A DNA stretch of 64,000 nucleotides. Origin: Bacillus pinisoli (GTDB lineage: Bacteria; Bacillota; Bacilli; Bacillales; SA4). The position numbers and the translations under genes are program-made. Every line of letters starts with the position of its first letter. The first letter of the stretch is position 1. The DNA lies in contig NZ_JAJQKI010000001.1 of assembly GCF_023036475.1 (NCBI RefSeq), forward strand, positions 1 through 64,000. The letters are read 5' to 3'. The notes under the pieces were generated by a model. It was given only the letters and a program-made list of their open reading frames with translations, had not been told where the DNA came from and did not search any database. Below, in pieces: positions 17,275-26,158 of the stretch.

Positions 17275-17698
17275 TACCTTATTTAAAACCTATTTTTATT
17301 TCAATATTTATATTTGGGTTGTTACTAACTCAAACTAATAGTGATAAGATTTATAGTATTAAAGTTAGTATAGAAGGAGAAAATTCTTATAAGTAAATTA
17401 CCTTATAAATTATCGTCAATCCCATAGACCTCACATACTCATCTCCTACCACATCAAATTTCTCAAAAGACCTTTTTGTCTCTCACTTCATGCAGCAATC
17501 ACAGCTACCACCATTTTTCACAACATGATCCTATTATTAAAAAAGATATTTCCCAAGAAATTTGTCGAATCTTAATTAACACCCAATACCCCTATTAAAA
17601 ATCAAATATTCCTCTGCGTTTCACACTATAATTCTAAGTCATTTAGGTATCTATTAAATAACTTCTGTCCATTATATTAGTAAGGAGTTGAGATCGTA
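17275..17698. other. Intergenic stretch without a recognised gene
   Basis: An AT-rich stretch ending in the ribosome site of the next gene. I see no convincing frame, hairpin or promoter pair. Confidence 0.5.
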
Positions 17699-17950
17699 AT
17701 GACAGATTCTACGTTTAAAATTGTTACTAAAAATGAAGAAACTAATAGTACTACTATTGTGTACCTATGCCAGAATGATCCCTTACAAGATTCTCTTTTT
17801 CAATGTTCATTTTCAAAAGATAATAACGACTACGTGGTTACCGAGCATCTACAATACTGTATGAAATCAGAAAATTTTCTAGATATTCAAGGTCTGTATT
17901 CTAACGAGCTTCAGCAAGAAATCATTACTGCATTACACAATTGTAGCTAG
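17699..17950 (+). CDS. Hypothetical protein (83 aa)
   Basis: An acidic 83-residue protein with four cysteines spread along its length (LCQNDP, FQCSF, YCMK, HNCS). It has no membrane segment and no motif I recognise. The start is supported by a TAAGGAG site 9 bases before the ATG. It converges on the MFS gene downstream. Confidence 0.6.
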   Translation: MTDSTFKIVTKNEETNSTTIVYLCQNDPLQDSLFQCSFSKDNNDYVVTEHLQYCMKSENFLDIQGLYSNELQQEIITALHNCS

Positions 17951-17965
17951 AAAATCAAATTAACC

Positions 17966-19312
17966 TTAAATCTCCGCTGAAACCACCTTATGACTTTCTT
18001 TCTCATGCATAGCTTGAACATCTTCTATTGCATCTGGGAGCTCTTTGTCTAAATTTCTAATCCGAGGATGCAAGTAATATACTACACCAAGAATTGCCCA
18101 TAAAATCCCTAATATGATAAAGAGTAAGCCTATACCTCTACTTTCGCCAACTCCAATCAGTCTACCTATACTGCTAGCTAATAATCCTCCTTCTACCATC
18201 ATTGGTGTAAAGAGCTTTTCTGCAACTGGACCCGCTGTTATATATGCAAATGGTGCTAGGGAAAGGGCTACCATTCTCCTTAGTGCAAACACCCTTCCTT
18301 GAACATTAGGCTTTACCTTCCTCTGCCAAATCGATTGACTTGCTGCATTGCCAAATGGAATGAGTGACATAGTCAAAAACATTCCAATCGTAATGACATA
18401 AACTGACGACACAAAACCTGATATACTTAGTCCAATTGCACTTAAGAATCCGAATAAAATAAACTGTTTAACTTGATCTTGCATCCCCTTCCAGACACTC
18501 ATAATTATTCCACCTAAGAGCATTCCACCTCCTGTAACAGAGATGGCAATTCCAAGAGCTCTTTCATCTCCAATAGTTAGAATTAAAGGCTGCATTAGAA
18601 CATTAACGTAGCCTAACAAAAAGTTAGCAAAGGCAAAATAAAGTAACAATCCTAAAAGTGCTGGCCTTTTTTGAATATAGTCCCATCCCAACATAGCTTC
18701 TTTTAGGAATGGCGCCTTCTCTTGATTTTCTTCCTTTTTTAATTCAGGGAATCTAACAAAAACTAAGGTAGTAATGGCAATGATGAATGTGATGAAATCA
18801 ACTAGAATTACTCCTTGTAGACCAATGATTCCTAATAAAAATCCCGCCGCTAATGGAGCAATAATCATAGAAAGAGAATCCGCCATTTGAACCATCCCGT
18901 TTGCTCTTGATAAGTTCTCTTTAGGGACAAGTAAAGCTATCGTGGATTGATAAGCAGGCATTTGGAACGCACTACTAAATGAACCGAGTGCTGTAGACAA
19001 AAAGATATGCCAAATTTCCAGTTGATTTGAGAGGAGAAGGACAAAAATAAGTAATGTACTAAATCCTGCTACACAATCGGCTAAAATCATTACATTTTTT
19101 CGTTTCCACTTGTCTACAACATAACCGGCTATTGGAGAAGCTAAAACTCCAGGAAGAACCGAAGACATGACAATTAAAGAAAATAGTGTGACAGATCCTG
19201 TTTCCTGAAAAACCCAAACACCTAATGCAAATCCAGTCAATCCTGAACCAATTACGGATGCAAGCTGACCAAACCAAATGACTAAAAAAGTTTTAAAACT
19301 TTGCTTAATCAT
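17966..19312 (-). CDS. MFS transporter (macrolide/enterobactin-exporter-like, MFS_3 type)
   Basis: A 448-residue protein with about twelve transmembrane segments. It begins KTFLVIWFGQLASVIGSGLTGFALGVWVF, the typical N-terminus of MefE/EntS-like exporters, and has motif A as GYVVDKWKRKNVM. The ATG at 19312 has an AGGAGG site 6 bases upstream; a TTG two codons earlier is directly against that site and is rejected. It follows the ArsR-like regulator by 10 bases, so the two form an operon in which the regulator probably controls efflux of an unknown compound. Confidence 0.87.
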   Translation of the reverse strand: MIKQSFKTFLVIWFGQLASVIGSGLTGFALGVWVFQETGSVTLFSLIVMSSVLPGVLASPIAGYVVDKWKRKNVMILADCVAGFSTLLIFVLLLSNQLEIWHIFLSTALGSFSSAFQMPAYQSTIALLVPKENLSRANGMVQMADSLSMIIAPLAAGFLLGIIGLQGVILVDFITFIIAITTLVFVRFPELKKEENQEKAPFLKEAMLGWDYIQKRPALLGLLLYFAFANFLLGYVNVLMQPLILTIGDERALGIAISVTGGGMLLGGIIMSVWKGMQDQVKQFILFGFLSAIGLSISGFVSSVYVITIGMFLTMSLIPFGNAASQSIWQRKVKPNVQGRVFALRRMVALSLAPFAYITAGPVAEKLFTPMMVEGGLLASSIGRLIGVGESRGIGLLFIILGILWAILGVVYYLHPRIRNLDKELPDAIEDVQAMHEKESHKVVSAEI

Positions 19313-19322
19313 GGCCAACCTC

Positions 19323-19904
19323 CTAATCTATTATTTTATGAAAAGATAAAAATAAGTTATATTCCTCTCCATTGCCTTCTGAAGCTGTTTTCTGGTTCAT
19401 CTTTTCATTCCATTTCTCAGACAAACTCTTTAACTCATTGTATAATTCGTCACGATCTTCATTGGTTAGAGTCTGTTTCATTTGAAAAAATAAAGGCTTA
19501 AAGAACTCCTCATTTTTTCTTGCCTCTTCAATAGATTTTAAAAAACTGTTACGAAATTCACGGAGAGTAGAATTAATAATTTGGCTTTGTTCATGGAATT
19601 CATGGATACCCTCTCCTTCTGTTCGAGATAAGCGAATTCGTATGTTTTTCGCTATTGGCAAGTAATACTTCTCAACAATTCCACCATTAATTTTTGTGTC
19701 AATTAAGATTAATAACCCGAGTTTTTCAAGTTCTTTAACATGATAATGTACTTTAGAAGCTGGCAGTTCCAATTCATCTGCTACTTGTTTAGCTGTTCTC
19801 GGCTTATCATCTCGAAACATACTTATAATTCTCATTCGCAAGTCATCAGATAATACTTTAGCTTGTTTCAAATTTTTAACTTCGTAATAATCTAACTGTT
19901 TCAT
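19323..19904 (-). CDS. ArsR-like winged-helix transcriptional regulator
   Basis: A 193-residue regulator. Residues 15-80 form a winged helix-turn-helix (LSDDLRMRIISMFRDDKPRTAKQVADELELPASKVHYHVKELEKLGLL). The C-terminal half is helical and charged and carries no obvious metal-binding Cys pair, so a non-metal ligand is likely. It is first in an operon with the MFS gene. A long-spaced perfect inverted repeat immediately upstream of its start is a candidate operator, suggesting autoregulation. Confidence 0.85.
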   Translation of the reverse strand: MKQLDYYEVKNLKQAKVLSDDLRMRIISMFRDDKPRTAKQVADELELPASKVHYHVKELEKLGLLILIDTKINGGIVEKYYLPIAKNIRIRLSRTEGEGIHEFHEQSQIINSTLREFRNSFLKSIEEARKNEEFFKPLFFQMKQTLTNEDRDELYNELKSLSEKWNEKMNQKTASEGNGEEYNLFLSFHKIID

Positions 19905-19922
19905 TATTCATATCCCATCCTC

Positions 19923-19976
19923 AATCAAATTAATTTTATCGTTCAAGAAAATTTGAATGGTAAATTTAATTTGATT
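19923..19976 (-). promoter_or_regulatory. Candidate operator for the ArsR-MFS operon
   Basis: AATCAAATTAA (19923-19933) and its perfect complement TTAATTTGATT (19966-19976) flank 32 bases just upstream of the regulator start. The symmetry and position fit binding by a dimeric winged-helix repressor. Confidence 0.5.
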
Positions 19977-20052
19977 ATATAACCAATTTCCATTTATTTC
20001 AATAGTTTTACAATTATAATAAAAATAATCTGTTTATAAACTTATTTTACAC

Positions 20053-20106
20053 TTTATTACATTAAAGGAGTGGGGGCCTGCCCCCCACTCCTTTAATGCG
20101 ATAAAG
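20053..20106 (+). repeat. GC-cored palindromic repeat, copy E
   Basis: The same arms as copy D, but the core reads GGGGGCCTGCCCCCC, one base changed from the family. It lies between divergent genes (the ArsR operon and a methyltransferase). Confidence 0.87.
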
Positions 20107-20184
20107 CAACTTATAACTACTAGTAGGACCGTTCGAGTAATTTGCGCATATGCTTTACTAAACACACGAAAAAGGAGAAAAGAG

Positions 20185-20901
20185 ATGAGTTATTCTTATA
20201 CAGATTTACTAGCTCTATTTGGTATTGGTGGGGCTCATCCTGGTGGCTTAACGCTGACAAGAGCTGTTTTGGATGAGTTGCCTATCAATGAAGAAACCGC
20301 ACTACTTGAAGTGGGGTGTGGTACTGGCCAAACGACAGCATATCTTGCACATCACTTTCCTTGTAGGCTCTATGCCATTGATCAACATCCGGTAATGATT
20401 GAGAAAACACGTAAAAGGTTGTTAGGTAAGCAAGATTCAATTTCATTATTAGAAGGTTCTGCTGAGGATCTTCCGTTTGTAGATAACAAGTTTGATTACA
20501 TTCTGTCCGAATCAGTCACTGCTTTTACCAAAGTACAGGAATCCCTAAAGGAATACTCAAGAGTCTTAAAGCAATCCGGGACACTTACACTCATTGAAAT
20601 GACGAAACTTCAGTCTCTTAGTGATCATGAAAGTCGTGAATTATTAGACTTTTATGGCATTCATGACATTTTCTCAGAAGAAGATTGGCTTTTGCACTTA
20701 GAAAGGTCAGGCTTTAAAAATGTAACAACGTTTTCTATACAATTAGAAGAGTTAGTTCCAGATGAAGATGATTTTACTGAGTTTGACATTAGTCCTGGAG
20801 TAGATCCTTCACTTTTCGATAAATTAGATCGACATGAAGAGTTAACCAGTAAATATAAAAACAAGCTGGGTTTTCGTGTATTTTTTTGTAAAAAGGCTTA
20901 A
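20185..20901 (+). CDS. Class I SAM-dependent methyltransferase
   Basis: A 238-residue protein with the Rossmann-fold motif I LLEVGCGTGQTTAYLA (about residues 40-55), the acidic ribose-binding residue in YAIDQHP and a motif post-I region EGSAEDLPFVDNKFD. It is of the UbiE/Methyltransf_11 type. The substrate is not apparent. The ATG has an AAAGGAG site. It stands alone and no pathway partner adjoins it. Confidence 0.88.
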   Translation: MSYSYTDLLALFGIGGAHPGGLTLTRAVLDELPINEETALLEVGCGTGQTTAYLAHHFPCRLYAIDQHPVMIEKTRKRLLGKQDSISLLEGSAEDLPFVDNKFDYILSESVTAFTKVQESLKEYSRVLKQSGTLTLIEMTKLQSLSDHESRELLDFYGIHDIFSEEDWLLHLERSGFKNVTTFSIQLEELVPDEDDFTEFDISPGVDPSLFDKLDRHEELTSKYKNKLGFRVFFCKKA

Positions 20902-21025
20902 CTAGTCAAATGTACAATCCCTGACATCCTCCTAAACATATGTTAGTAGCGTATAGAAAATGTAACAGGGTATCGTATTCGATACTTGTTATAAGTGACT
21001 GCTATGCACAAAGGAGGTAAGATCA

Positions 21026-21292
21026 ATGTCTCATGATATTTACGGATTATGCTGTCGTTATCAAGGTAAGGTAGTTAAAATTAATGAGCACAACGGACGC
21101 GTTCATTACGGACGAATCACTAGAGTTAGTAGAAACAATGTCTACCTAGAACCGATTGGATCTCGTGGTGGTCTTGGTGGATATGGGTATTGGGGCTATG
21201 GATATGGATACGGCTATGGTTACGGCGGTGGGTATCGCGTTGCATTAGGTGTAATTGCTGGTGTCGCTCTTGCGGGTCTATTCTTCTGGTAA
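21026..21292 (+). CDS. Gly/Tyr-rich small protein with C-terminal membrane segment
   Basis: An 88-residue protein in three parts. The N-terminal 45 residues look like a small beta-domain (YQGKVVKINEHNGRVHYGRI, VSRNNVYLEPI). Then comes a Gly/Tyr repeat (GYGYWGYGYGYGYGYGGGY), and finally one hydrophobic helix (VALGVIAGVALAGLFFW). Gly/Tyr-rich tails are seen in some spore coat and surface proteins. The ATG has an AAAGGAGG site. The function is unknown, and a spore role is only a guess from composition. Confidence 0.7.
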   Translation: MSHDIYGLCCRYQGKVVKINEHNGRVHYGRITRVSRNNVYLEPIGSRGGLGGYGYWGYGYGYGYGYGGGYRVALGVIAGVALAGLFFW

Positions 21293-21353
21293 TATATAAT
21301 TATCTTAATCGCATTAGCAACGATATTTTTCAGTTCAGTTTCACACTACTCCC

Positions 21354-21407
21354 TTTAACACATTAAAGCAGTGGGGGCCTGGCCCCCACTGCTTTAATGC
21401 GCTAAAA
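21354..21407 (+). repeat. GC-cored palindromic repeat, copy F
   Basis: Core GGGGGCCTGGCCCCC with arms CATTAAAGCAGT and ACTGCTTTAATG and outer TTTAACA/GCGCTAAA. It lies 60 bases after the plus-strand gene at 21026-21292. Confidence 0.9.
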
Positions 21408-21493
21408 TCTTATCATTCATCTCTAAAAGCCACTCTTGTCTCATATAATCGATTAAGCTTATAAATTAATAAACTGTTCAGGGAGGATGGAAG

Positions 21494-21688
21494 ATGGATA
21501 GACAGCGTACGTTTTTTTATGGGTTGATTATGGGAGTTGTGTTCATGATGTTTCCTGTTCCGAGTGTATCTATTTTAGGTGAATTACTGGTTACGCTTAA
21601 AGGTGCGATTCAAATTATTGGGTTAATCTTATTTATTGCCTGTAGTCTTCCTTTGATGGTTAGTGTTTATAAAGCATTTATTAGGTAG
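21494..21688 (+). CDS. Small two-helix membrane protein (64 aa)
   Basis: A hydrophobic 64-residue protein with two predicted membrane helices (FFYGLIMGVVFMMFPVP and GAIQIIGLILFIACSLPLMV). A GGGAGGATGG ribosome site precedes the ATG. No family is recognised. Confidence 0.65.
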   Translation: MDRQRTFFYGLIMGVVFMMFPVPSVSILGELLVTLKGAIQIIGLILFIACSLPLMVSVYKAFIR

Positions 21689-21766
21689 CTTTTTGGTTGA
21701 GGTTACATAATTTTGGGCCTCCTGGTACATTCTATTAGTCGTACAATAGAAGAGGAGGATGTTCAC

Positions 21767-21958
21767 ATGCAGAAGAATGCTAGAGGTTATGCACAGGAGT
21801 CTTATACTTCATTAACAAATGCGAAGGATCAATTGCAACAAGCTTTACAAACGGTTGAAAATGACGGGAATCGTCAAAATATTGAGCAATCATTAAAAAT
21901 GGTTGAGCAAGCACTACAGCAATGTAGCCAAACAGTTAGCCAATTAGAGCAAGCTTAA
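21767..21958 (+). CDS. Small coiled-coil protein (63 aa)
   Basis: A Gln-rich, fully helical 63-residue protein with heptad-like spacing (LQQALQTVENDG, then LKMVEQALQQCSQTVSQLEQA). I start at the ATG at 21767, which has a GGAGG site; a frame upstream to 21713 is discarded for lack of one. Similar short coiled-coil proteins are common in Bacillaceae, but I cannot name this one. A terminator follows. Confidence 0.7.
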   Translation: MQKNARGYAQESYTSLTNAKDQLQQALQTVENDGNRQNIEQSLKMVEQALQQCSQTVSQLEQA

Positions 21959-21972
21959 TATCAAGTATCACA

Positions 21973-22016
21973 AAAAAGGTAGGTTGTCTCCCCATAAGGA
22001 TACACCTACCTTTTTC
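21973..22016 (+). terminator. Bidirectional terminator between the coiled-coil and ArsA genes
   Basis: AAAAAAGGTAGGT pairs with ACCTACCTTTTT around a loop of about 18 bases. There are T-runs on both strands, so it can serve both converging genes. Confidence 0.8.
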
Positions 22017-22031
22017 AAATAACTTGGCCCA

Positions 22032-22976
22032 TTAAAAAGCAATTCTTGAACCAGTAGCTAATTTGTTTGCATACTCTTCTAACAAGTCAACAGAATTGAT
22101 ATCTGTTTCAAACAAAGGTATAAAGTGAATATCTTGGTTCTTAAACTCTTTATGAATCCATCGTACATACTCACGTTCTGTTTCTTTTCTTTTCTTCCAA
22201 AACTCCCCTTCCACTTGCTCCGACAATACTTTATTGACAATAAGCCCTTCAACTTCTAATTCGTGATTTTTTAATAACTTAATGGCCTTTGATGTTTCTA
22301 ATATAGGAAGTCGTTCAGGATTTAATACAAAGATAAATCCCGTCATTCCTTTGTTTAATAGAATTTTTCGTACAGCTGCAAATCGTTCTTTACGCTTTTG
22401 TAAAACTTCGTAAATGGGATCTTCAATCGGCTCTCCATCATTTAAGAGTTGTACATAGTTCTCGTTGCGCTTTTTTCTTCTCTCAAGCATTCCGTCAATC
22501 CAAACTCCCATTAACTCTGGTAACGTCAGAAGTCTGAGGGTATGACCTGTTGGTGCTGTATCAAAGATGATGGTGTCATATTTCTCTCCCTCATCTAAGA
22601 TAATTGAAACAATACGATCAAAAAGAGCCGCTTCCTCAGCACCTGGAGACGAACTGGCCGCATCAATTTGTCGGTTCACCTCATCTAGCATTGTTGACTT
22701 CACTACACCGTGAATATTTTCCTTTACCGACTGAATGTAACGCTTTGATTCTAAGGCAGGGTCTATTTCAATTGCATTTAGATTAGGCAGTACCATGATA
22801 GGCTGATTTGTTAGCTCTTTGTGAAAAATATCCCCCACATTATGAGCGGGATCCGTTGATATAAGTAGCGTTTTCTTCTTTTCTTTTGCATGTAACAGTG
22901 CCAGGGCTGCAGCACTTGTTGATTTACCTACTCCACCCTTACCACCTACAAATAAAATTCGTTTATTCATTAACAT
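22032..22976 (-). CDS. ArsA/GET3-family ATPase
   Basis: A 314-residue P-loop ATPase. The deviant Walker A is GGKGGVGKSTSAAALAL near the N-terminus, switch I is STDPAHNVGD, and the A-loop/switch II region is DTAPTGHTLRLLTLPEL. It is half the size of enterobacterial ArsA and matches single-domain bacterial ArsA-like proteins, which are not necessarily arsenite pumps. No arsB or arsD is present. The ATG at 22976 has an AAGGAG site. The upstream small gene ends in Cys-Cys-stop 12 bases before this start, a recurring gene pair, so the two probably act together. Confidence 0.88.
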   Translation of the reverse strand: MLMNKRILFVGGKGGVGKSTSAAALALLHAKEKKKTLLISTDPAHNVGDIFHKELTNQPIMVLPNLNAIEIDPALESKRYIQSVKENIHGVVKSTMLDEVNRQIDAASSSPGAEEAALFDRIVSIILDEGEKYDTIIFDTAPTGHTLRLLTLPELMGVWIDGMLERRKKRNENYVQLLNDGEPIEDPIYEVLQKRKERFAAVRKILLNKGMTGFIFVLNPERLPILETSKAIKLLKNHELEVEGLIVNKVLSEQVEGEFWKKRKETEREYVRWIHKEFKNQDIHFIPLFETDINSVDLLEEYANKLATGSRIAF

Positions 22977-22987
22977 CGCAAATCTCC

Positions 22988-23263
22988 TTAACAACAGCGT
23001 ATTCCATCAAGTGGTGATTTTTCCATCCCCATTCGTAAATGCCAATCATGAAACTTTTCAAGGATATAAGGATACAGCTCTAACGTGTAATAAAAAGCTG
23101 GATTGGGTAAACCAAGCGTTTCTGACATACAAAGTAATAAGAATAAATCATCCTCATCCCTTAACTCTCTAGCGATTTCAGTCCGATGTTGAACAGATAA
23201 AATTTCATCATAAAGCGTTAATAAACGTTTCAAAGCCGAGAGTCCTTTTTCCACAAGCATCAC
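22988..23263 (-). CDS. Cory-CC-star-type small protein (91 aa)
   Basis: A 91-residue protein with no signal or membrane segment. It contains DEDDLFLLLCMSETLGLPNPAFYYTLELYPY, and the very last residues are Arg-Cys-Cys-stop. I recall a family named for this CC-stop end that occurs next to ArsA-like ATPases, and the neighbour here agrees. The function is unknown. The terminal Cys pair suggests metal or thiol chemistry handed to or from the ATPase. Confidence 0.7.
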   Translation of the reverse strand: MMLVEKGLSALKRLLTLYDEILSVQHRTEIARELRDEDDLFLLLCMSETLGLPNPAFYYTLELYPYILEKFHDWHLRMGMEKSPLDGIRCC

Positions 23264-23274
23264 CTACTTAAAAA

Positions 23275-23307
23275 AGTGAAAAAGGGAACCCGTATTATAC
23301 GGGCTCC
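23275..23307 (-). terminator. Rho-independent terminator after cstA
   Basis: On the minus strand GGAGCCCGTA-taa-TACGGGTTCC is followed by CTTTTTCACTTTTT. It separates cstA from the CC-star gene. Confidence 0.8.
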
Positions 23308-23315
23308 TCTCTTCC

Positions 23316-25061
23316 CTACAGATTTGTATGAATACTAGTTGGATCATCTTTCTTTGATAGTTCTTTGAAGGCAGTTAGGACAATCCAGATCGCAAATACT
23401 AAGATTATACTACCTAAAATAAAGAGTAGTAGGTTCGCGTCTGTCTCTCCAAATCCAGACCATTGGAAGAATACTTGTTGAACCATTGCCCAAACTGTCA
23501 TCGTCAGGATAAACACCATTGGTATGAACGTAACTAAGTAATTTCGACCTAATCGTTTTAACCAAATCGATATGAGCAATAAACTAATGCCCGCTAACAA
23601 CTGATTAGATGTTCCAAATAACGGCCACAGTAAGTATCCACCAGAACCGAATCCGTTTGGCCCTTTCGGTAAAAGAACTAACGCTGCACTAGCAAATACT
23701 GCAACAGATGTAGCAACATGAGTCTTTGTTAACGTGTTGACCTTATATTCCTGTCCAAGCTCTGAAATAATGTATCTCATTAATCGAACAGAGGAATCTA
23801 ATGTAGTGGCAGCAAAACTTACGACAATAACCGAAATAATGGTTCCAGCGATACCAGCAGGAATTCCAATACCCGTTGCTAGTTGAGCTCCACCTTTAAT
23901 AAAGTTTCCTAAACCACCCGCATTCGCTGCTCCAAAGCTGTTATAAGCTTCTTTAAATTCTCCCACATTTGCAAATACAGTCACACAAGCAATAATCGAG
24001 ATTAAGGCTAAAAACCCTTCCCCAACTGCTCCAAGATAACCAACAAATCGTGCATCCGTTTCTTTATTTAACTGCTTAGAGGATGTACCCGATGAAACAA
24101 GTCCATGGAAACCTGAGATGGCTCCACAAGCGATCGTAATAAATAATAATGGTAACCATGATTTATCCGCAGCATCAAGATTTGTCATCGGAGCTGTAAT
24201 CTCAGGACGAAGAACGAATAAGCCAAGATACATGACCACTAATCCGACCACTAGCTGATGAGAGTTAATATAATCTCTCGGCTGAAGCAATTTCCATACC
24301 GGCATAACGGAGGCGATATAGCAATAGACCATTAAGATAATGATCCAAACAAAGAATGCTAGTGAAACTCCATTTAAGCCGAATATTGTCGTTGTTTCAG
24401 CACCACCAAAATAACTTACTAAATCAATTTGTAAGGCTGGCACTAAGGAAGTAATAACAGCTGAACCATACATAACAGCAAGTGCAACTAAAGACGGTAA
24501 CAGCATGCCTCCTTTTTTCTTGTATACAGAGTACCCAATCCAAATAGCTAATGGAATTTCAATAAAGACTGGAATAACACTTGCTGGGAATTTAATAAAT
24601 AGATTGGCGATAACCCAAGCAAAGACCGCATTTACCATTAAAACTAGAATTAAAATAATAAATAAGAATAATAGCTTTGCACGCTTTCCAATTAACTTAT
24701 CCGCTAGAGTACCGACAGATTGCCCTTTATTTCTTACAGACAAGACTAATGTTCCAAAATCATGAACACCTGCAGCAAAAACGGTTCCAAGAATGACCCA
24801 TAACAAAGCAGGTAACCAACCCCAATATACGGCAATCGCAGGACCTACGATCGGTGCTGCACCTGCAACTGAAGTAAAATGGTGACCCCATAATACAGTC
24901 TTTTTAGTTGGAACAAAATCTACTCCATCATTAAATTGGTGTGCAGGCGTAACAAAATTAGCATCTAATTTAAAAATCTTCTCTGCCACAAACTTAGAGT
25001 AATAACGATAGCCAAGCGCAAACACAATGGTACCAATAATAGCTAACCATATACCGCTCAT
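23316..25061 (-). CDS. cstA: Carbon starvation protein CstA (pyruvate/peptide transporter)
   Basis: A 581-residue membrane protein with about 16 hydrophobic segments and a CstA signature: FNDGVDFVPTKKTVLWGHHFTSVAGAAPIVGPAI near the N-terminus, followed by FAAGVHDFGTL. CstA-family proteins import pyruvate and peptides under carbon limitation. The start has an AGGAGGG site. A cre-like site lies 73-86 bases upstream, consistent with CcpA repression by glucose. It is monocistronic with its own terminator. Confidence 0.94.
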   Translation of the reverse strand: MSGIWLAIIGTIVFALGYRYYSKFVAEKIFKLDANFVTPAHQFNDGVDFVPTKKTVLWGHHFTSVAGAAPIVGPAIAVYWGWLPALLWVILGTVFAAGVHDFGTLVLSVRNKGQSVGTLADKLIGKRAKLLFLFIILILVLMVNAVFAWVIANLFIKFPASVIPVFIEIPLAIWIGYSVYKKKGGMLLPSLVALAVMYGSAVITSLVPALQIDLVSYFGGAETTTIFGLNGVSLAFFVWIIILMVYCYIASVMPVWKLLQPRDYINSHQLVVGLVVMYLGLFVLRPEITAPMTNLDAADKSWLPLLFITIACGAISGFHGLVSSGTSSKQLNKETDARFVGYLGAVGEGFLALISIIACVTVFANVGEFKEAYNSFGAANAGGLGNFIKGGAQLATGIGIPAGIAGTIISVIVVSFAATTLDSSVRLMRYIISELGQEYKVNTLTKTHVATSVAVFASAALVLLPKGPNGFGSGGYLLWPLFGTSNQLLAGISLLLISIWLKRLGRNYLVTFIPMVFILTMTVWAMVQQVFFQWSGFGETDANLLLFILGSIILVFAIWIVLTAFKELSKKDDPTSIHTNL

Positions 25062-25133
25062 ACTTTTCCCTCCTATGACTTTATTTTAGTACCAGATGTT
25101 AAAATCTGGGTCTAATTGAATAGTAATAATATA

Positions 25134-25147
25134 TGAAAACGTTGTCA
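25134..25147 (-). promoter_or_regulatory. CcpA cre site upstream of cstA
   Basis: TGAAAACGTTGTCA matches 13 of 14 positions of the TGWAARCGYTWNCW consensus. It lies in the cstA upstream region, where catabolite repression would be expected. Confidence 0.65.
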
Positions 25148-25194
25148 ATAATATTATTTGAATTTTTTGTAAATACATTTTCTTACGAAGAAAA

Positions 25195-25280
25195 GACTCT
25201 CTTTGTATAGATTGTTGCTTCCGTAAAAACCCACTAGGTAGCACAGTGATCAGTGCTTTATAGGGAGAGTTGCCCTTGTA
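25195..25280 (+). repeat. Structured intergenic repeat, copy 1
   Basis: Shares the core GTATAGATTGTTGCTT-CGTAAAAA and the order of elements with the copy at 48134-48233. A hairpin AGCAC...GTGCT corresponds to AGTAC...GTACT in the other copy, a compensatory change. The ends (CTCTC and GAGAG) can also pair. Confidence 0.7.
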
Positions 25281-25461
25281 CCTACCAACATGTGATATAT
25301 AAAATAGTTCCACTCATTACTCATATTCGTATTACAGAAGTTAGCAAAATGATGCTCATGAAAAATGCAGTAGAAAATGATGTGGACGAAGCGATCTCTT
25401 CTCTATTCGTAAAGCGTATTAATTTCATTTAGATGATTTCCAAAGGTTTATCCGCGAAAAC

Positions 25462-25965
25462 ATGAGAACAGTGGTAGCATATAAACGATTTTATAAAGAT
25501 GATTTTGAGAAGGACTTTATAAATCTGTTAGATGAGAAATTATCTACTTTTAACGAAAACAAAGAACAATCCCTCTCCATTAAAGATCACATTCAGAATG
25601 TATTGAATACCAATCGTTTGAGAAATTTAACGAATAAACCTGTAGTAGAACCTATTCAAAGTTTTCCGTCAGGTTTATACAGCCAAAAGGATTTAATGAA
25701 TTTATTTAACATCAAACACAAGGTGGCGTTATATCGTAAGTTAGAGTTACTGGGAATTAATAAAATGGAGTTAGGAAACATGGTACGTTATTCAAAAGAG
25801 GAAATAGACGAAGAACTACAAGAAGATAATGATAGAGAATTCCTTGCTAGAATGTACATCACAGATTTTCTTCATTTAACCAAAACTTATGGGGATAAAT
25901 ATATTCTAGAAATACAAAAGCAAGCTCTAAAGGTTTTGGAAAAGAATGAAATAGCGGGATTTTAA
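25462..25965 (+). CDS. Hypothetical protein with a helix-turn-helix-like segment (167 aa)
   Basis: A mostly charged protein. Residues 72-115 (GLYSQKDLMNLFNIKHKVALYRKLELLG, MVRYSKEEIDEEL) look like a MerR/excisionase-style helix-turn-helix. There is no convincing ribosome site before the ATG, and the frame stays open for 13 more codons upstream without a start, so the true N-terminus may lie upstream behind a frameshift. No neighbours give context. Confidence 0.55.
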   Translation: MRTVVAYKRFYKDDFEKDFINLLDEKLSTFNENKEQSLSIKDHIQNVLNTNRLRNLTNKPVVEPIQSFPSGLYSQKDLMNLFNIKHKVALYRKLELLGINKMELGNMVRYSKEEIDEELQEDNDREFLARMYITDFLHLTKTYGDKYILEIQKQALKVLEKNEIAGF

Positions 25966-26158
25966 ACAAGAAAATCCTCGTCAAAGACGAGAATAATCGA
26001 AAATGGACCAAAGACAGTATCAGGGCCTTTGATCAACAATATTAAAGGTACTATTATAGTATCTTACATTCTAGAAACTTGCAATAATTAATGATAGAGA
26101 TTTAACCTCTAGTTAAATAGATTAAATTTGAAGGGATATAAATAATTACAAAGAAATT

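Noticed and set aside
25966..26000. Small hairpin CTCGTC-aaa-GACGAG after the 167-aa gene
   Set aside because: It has no T-run on the plus strand and no gene on the minus strand to end there.
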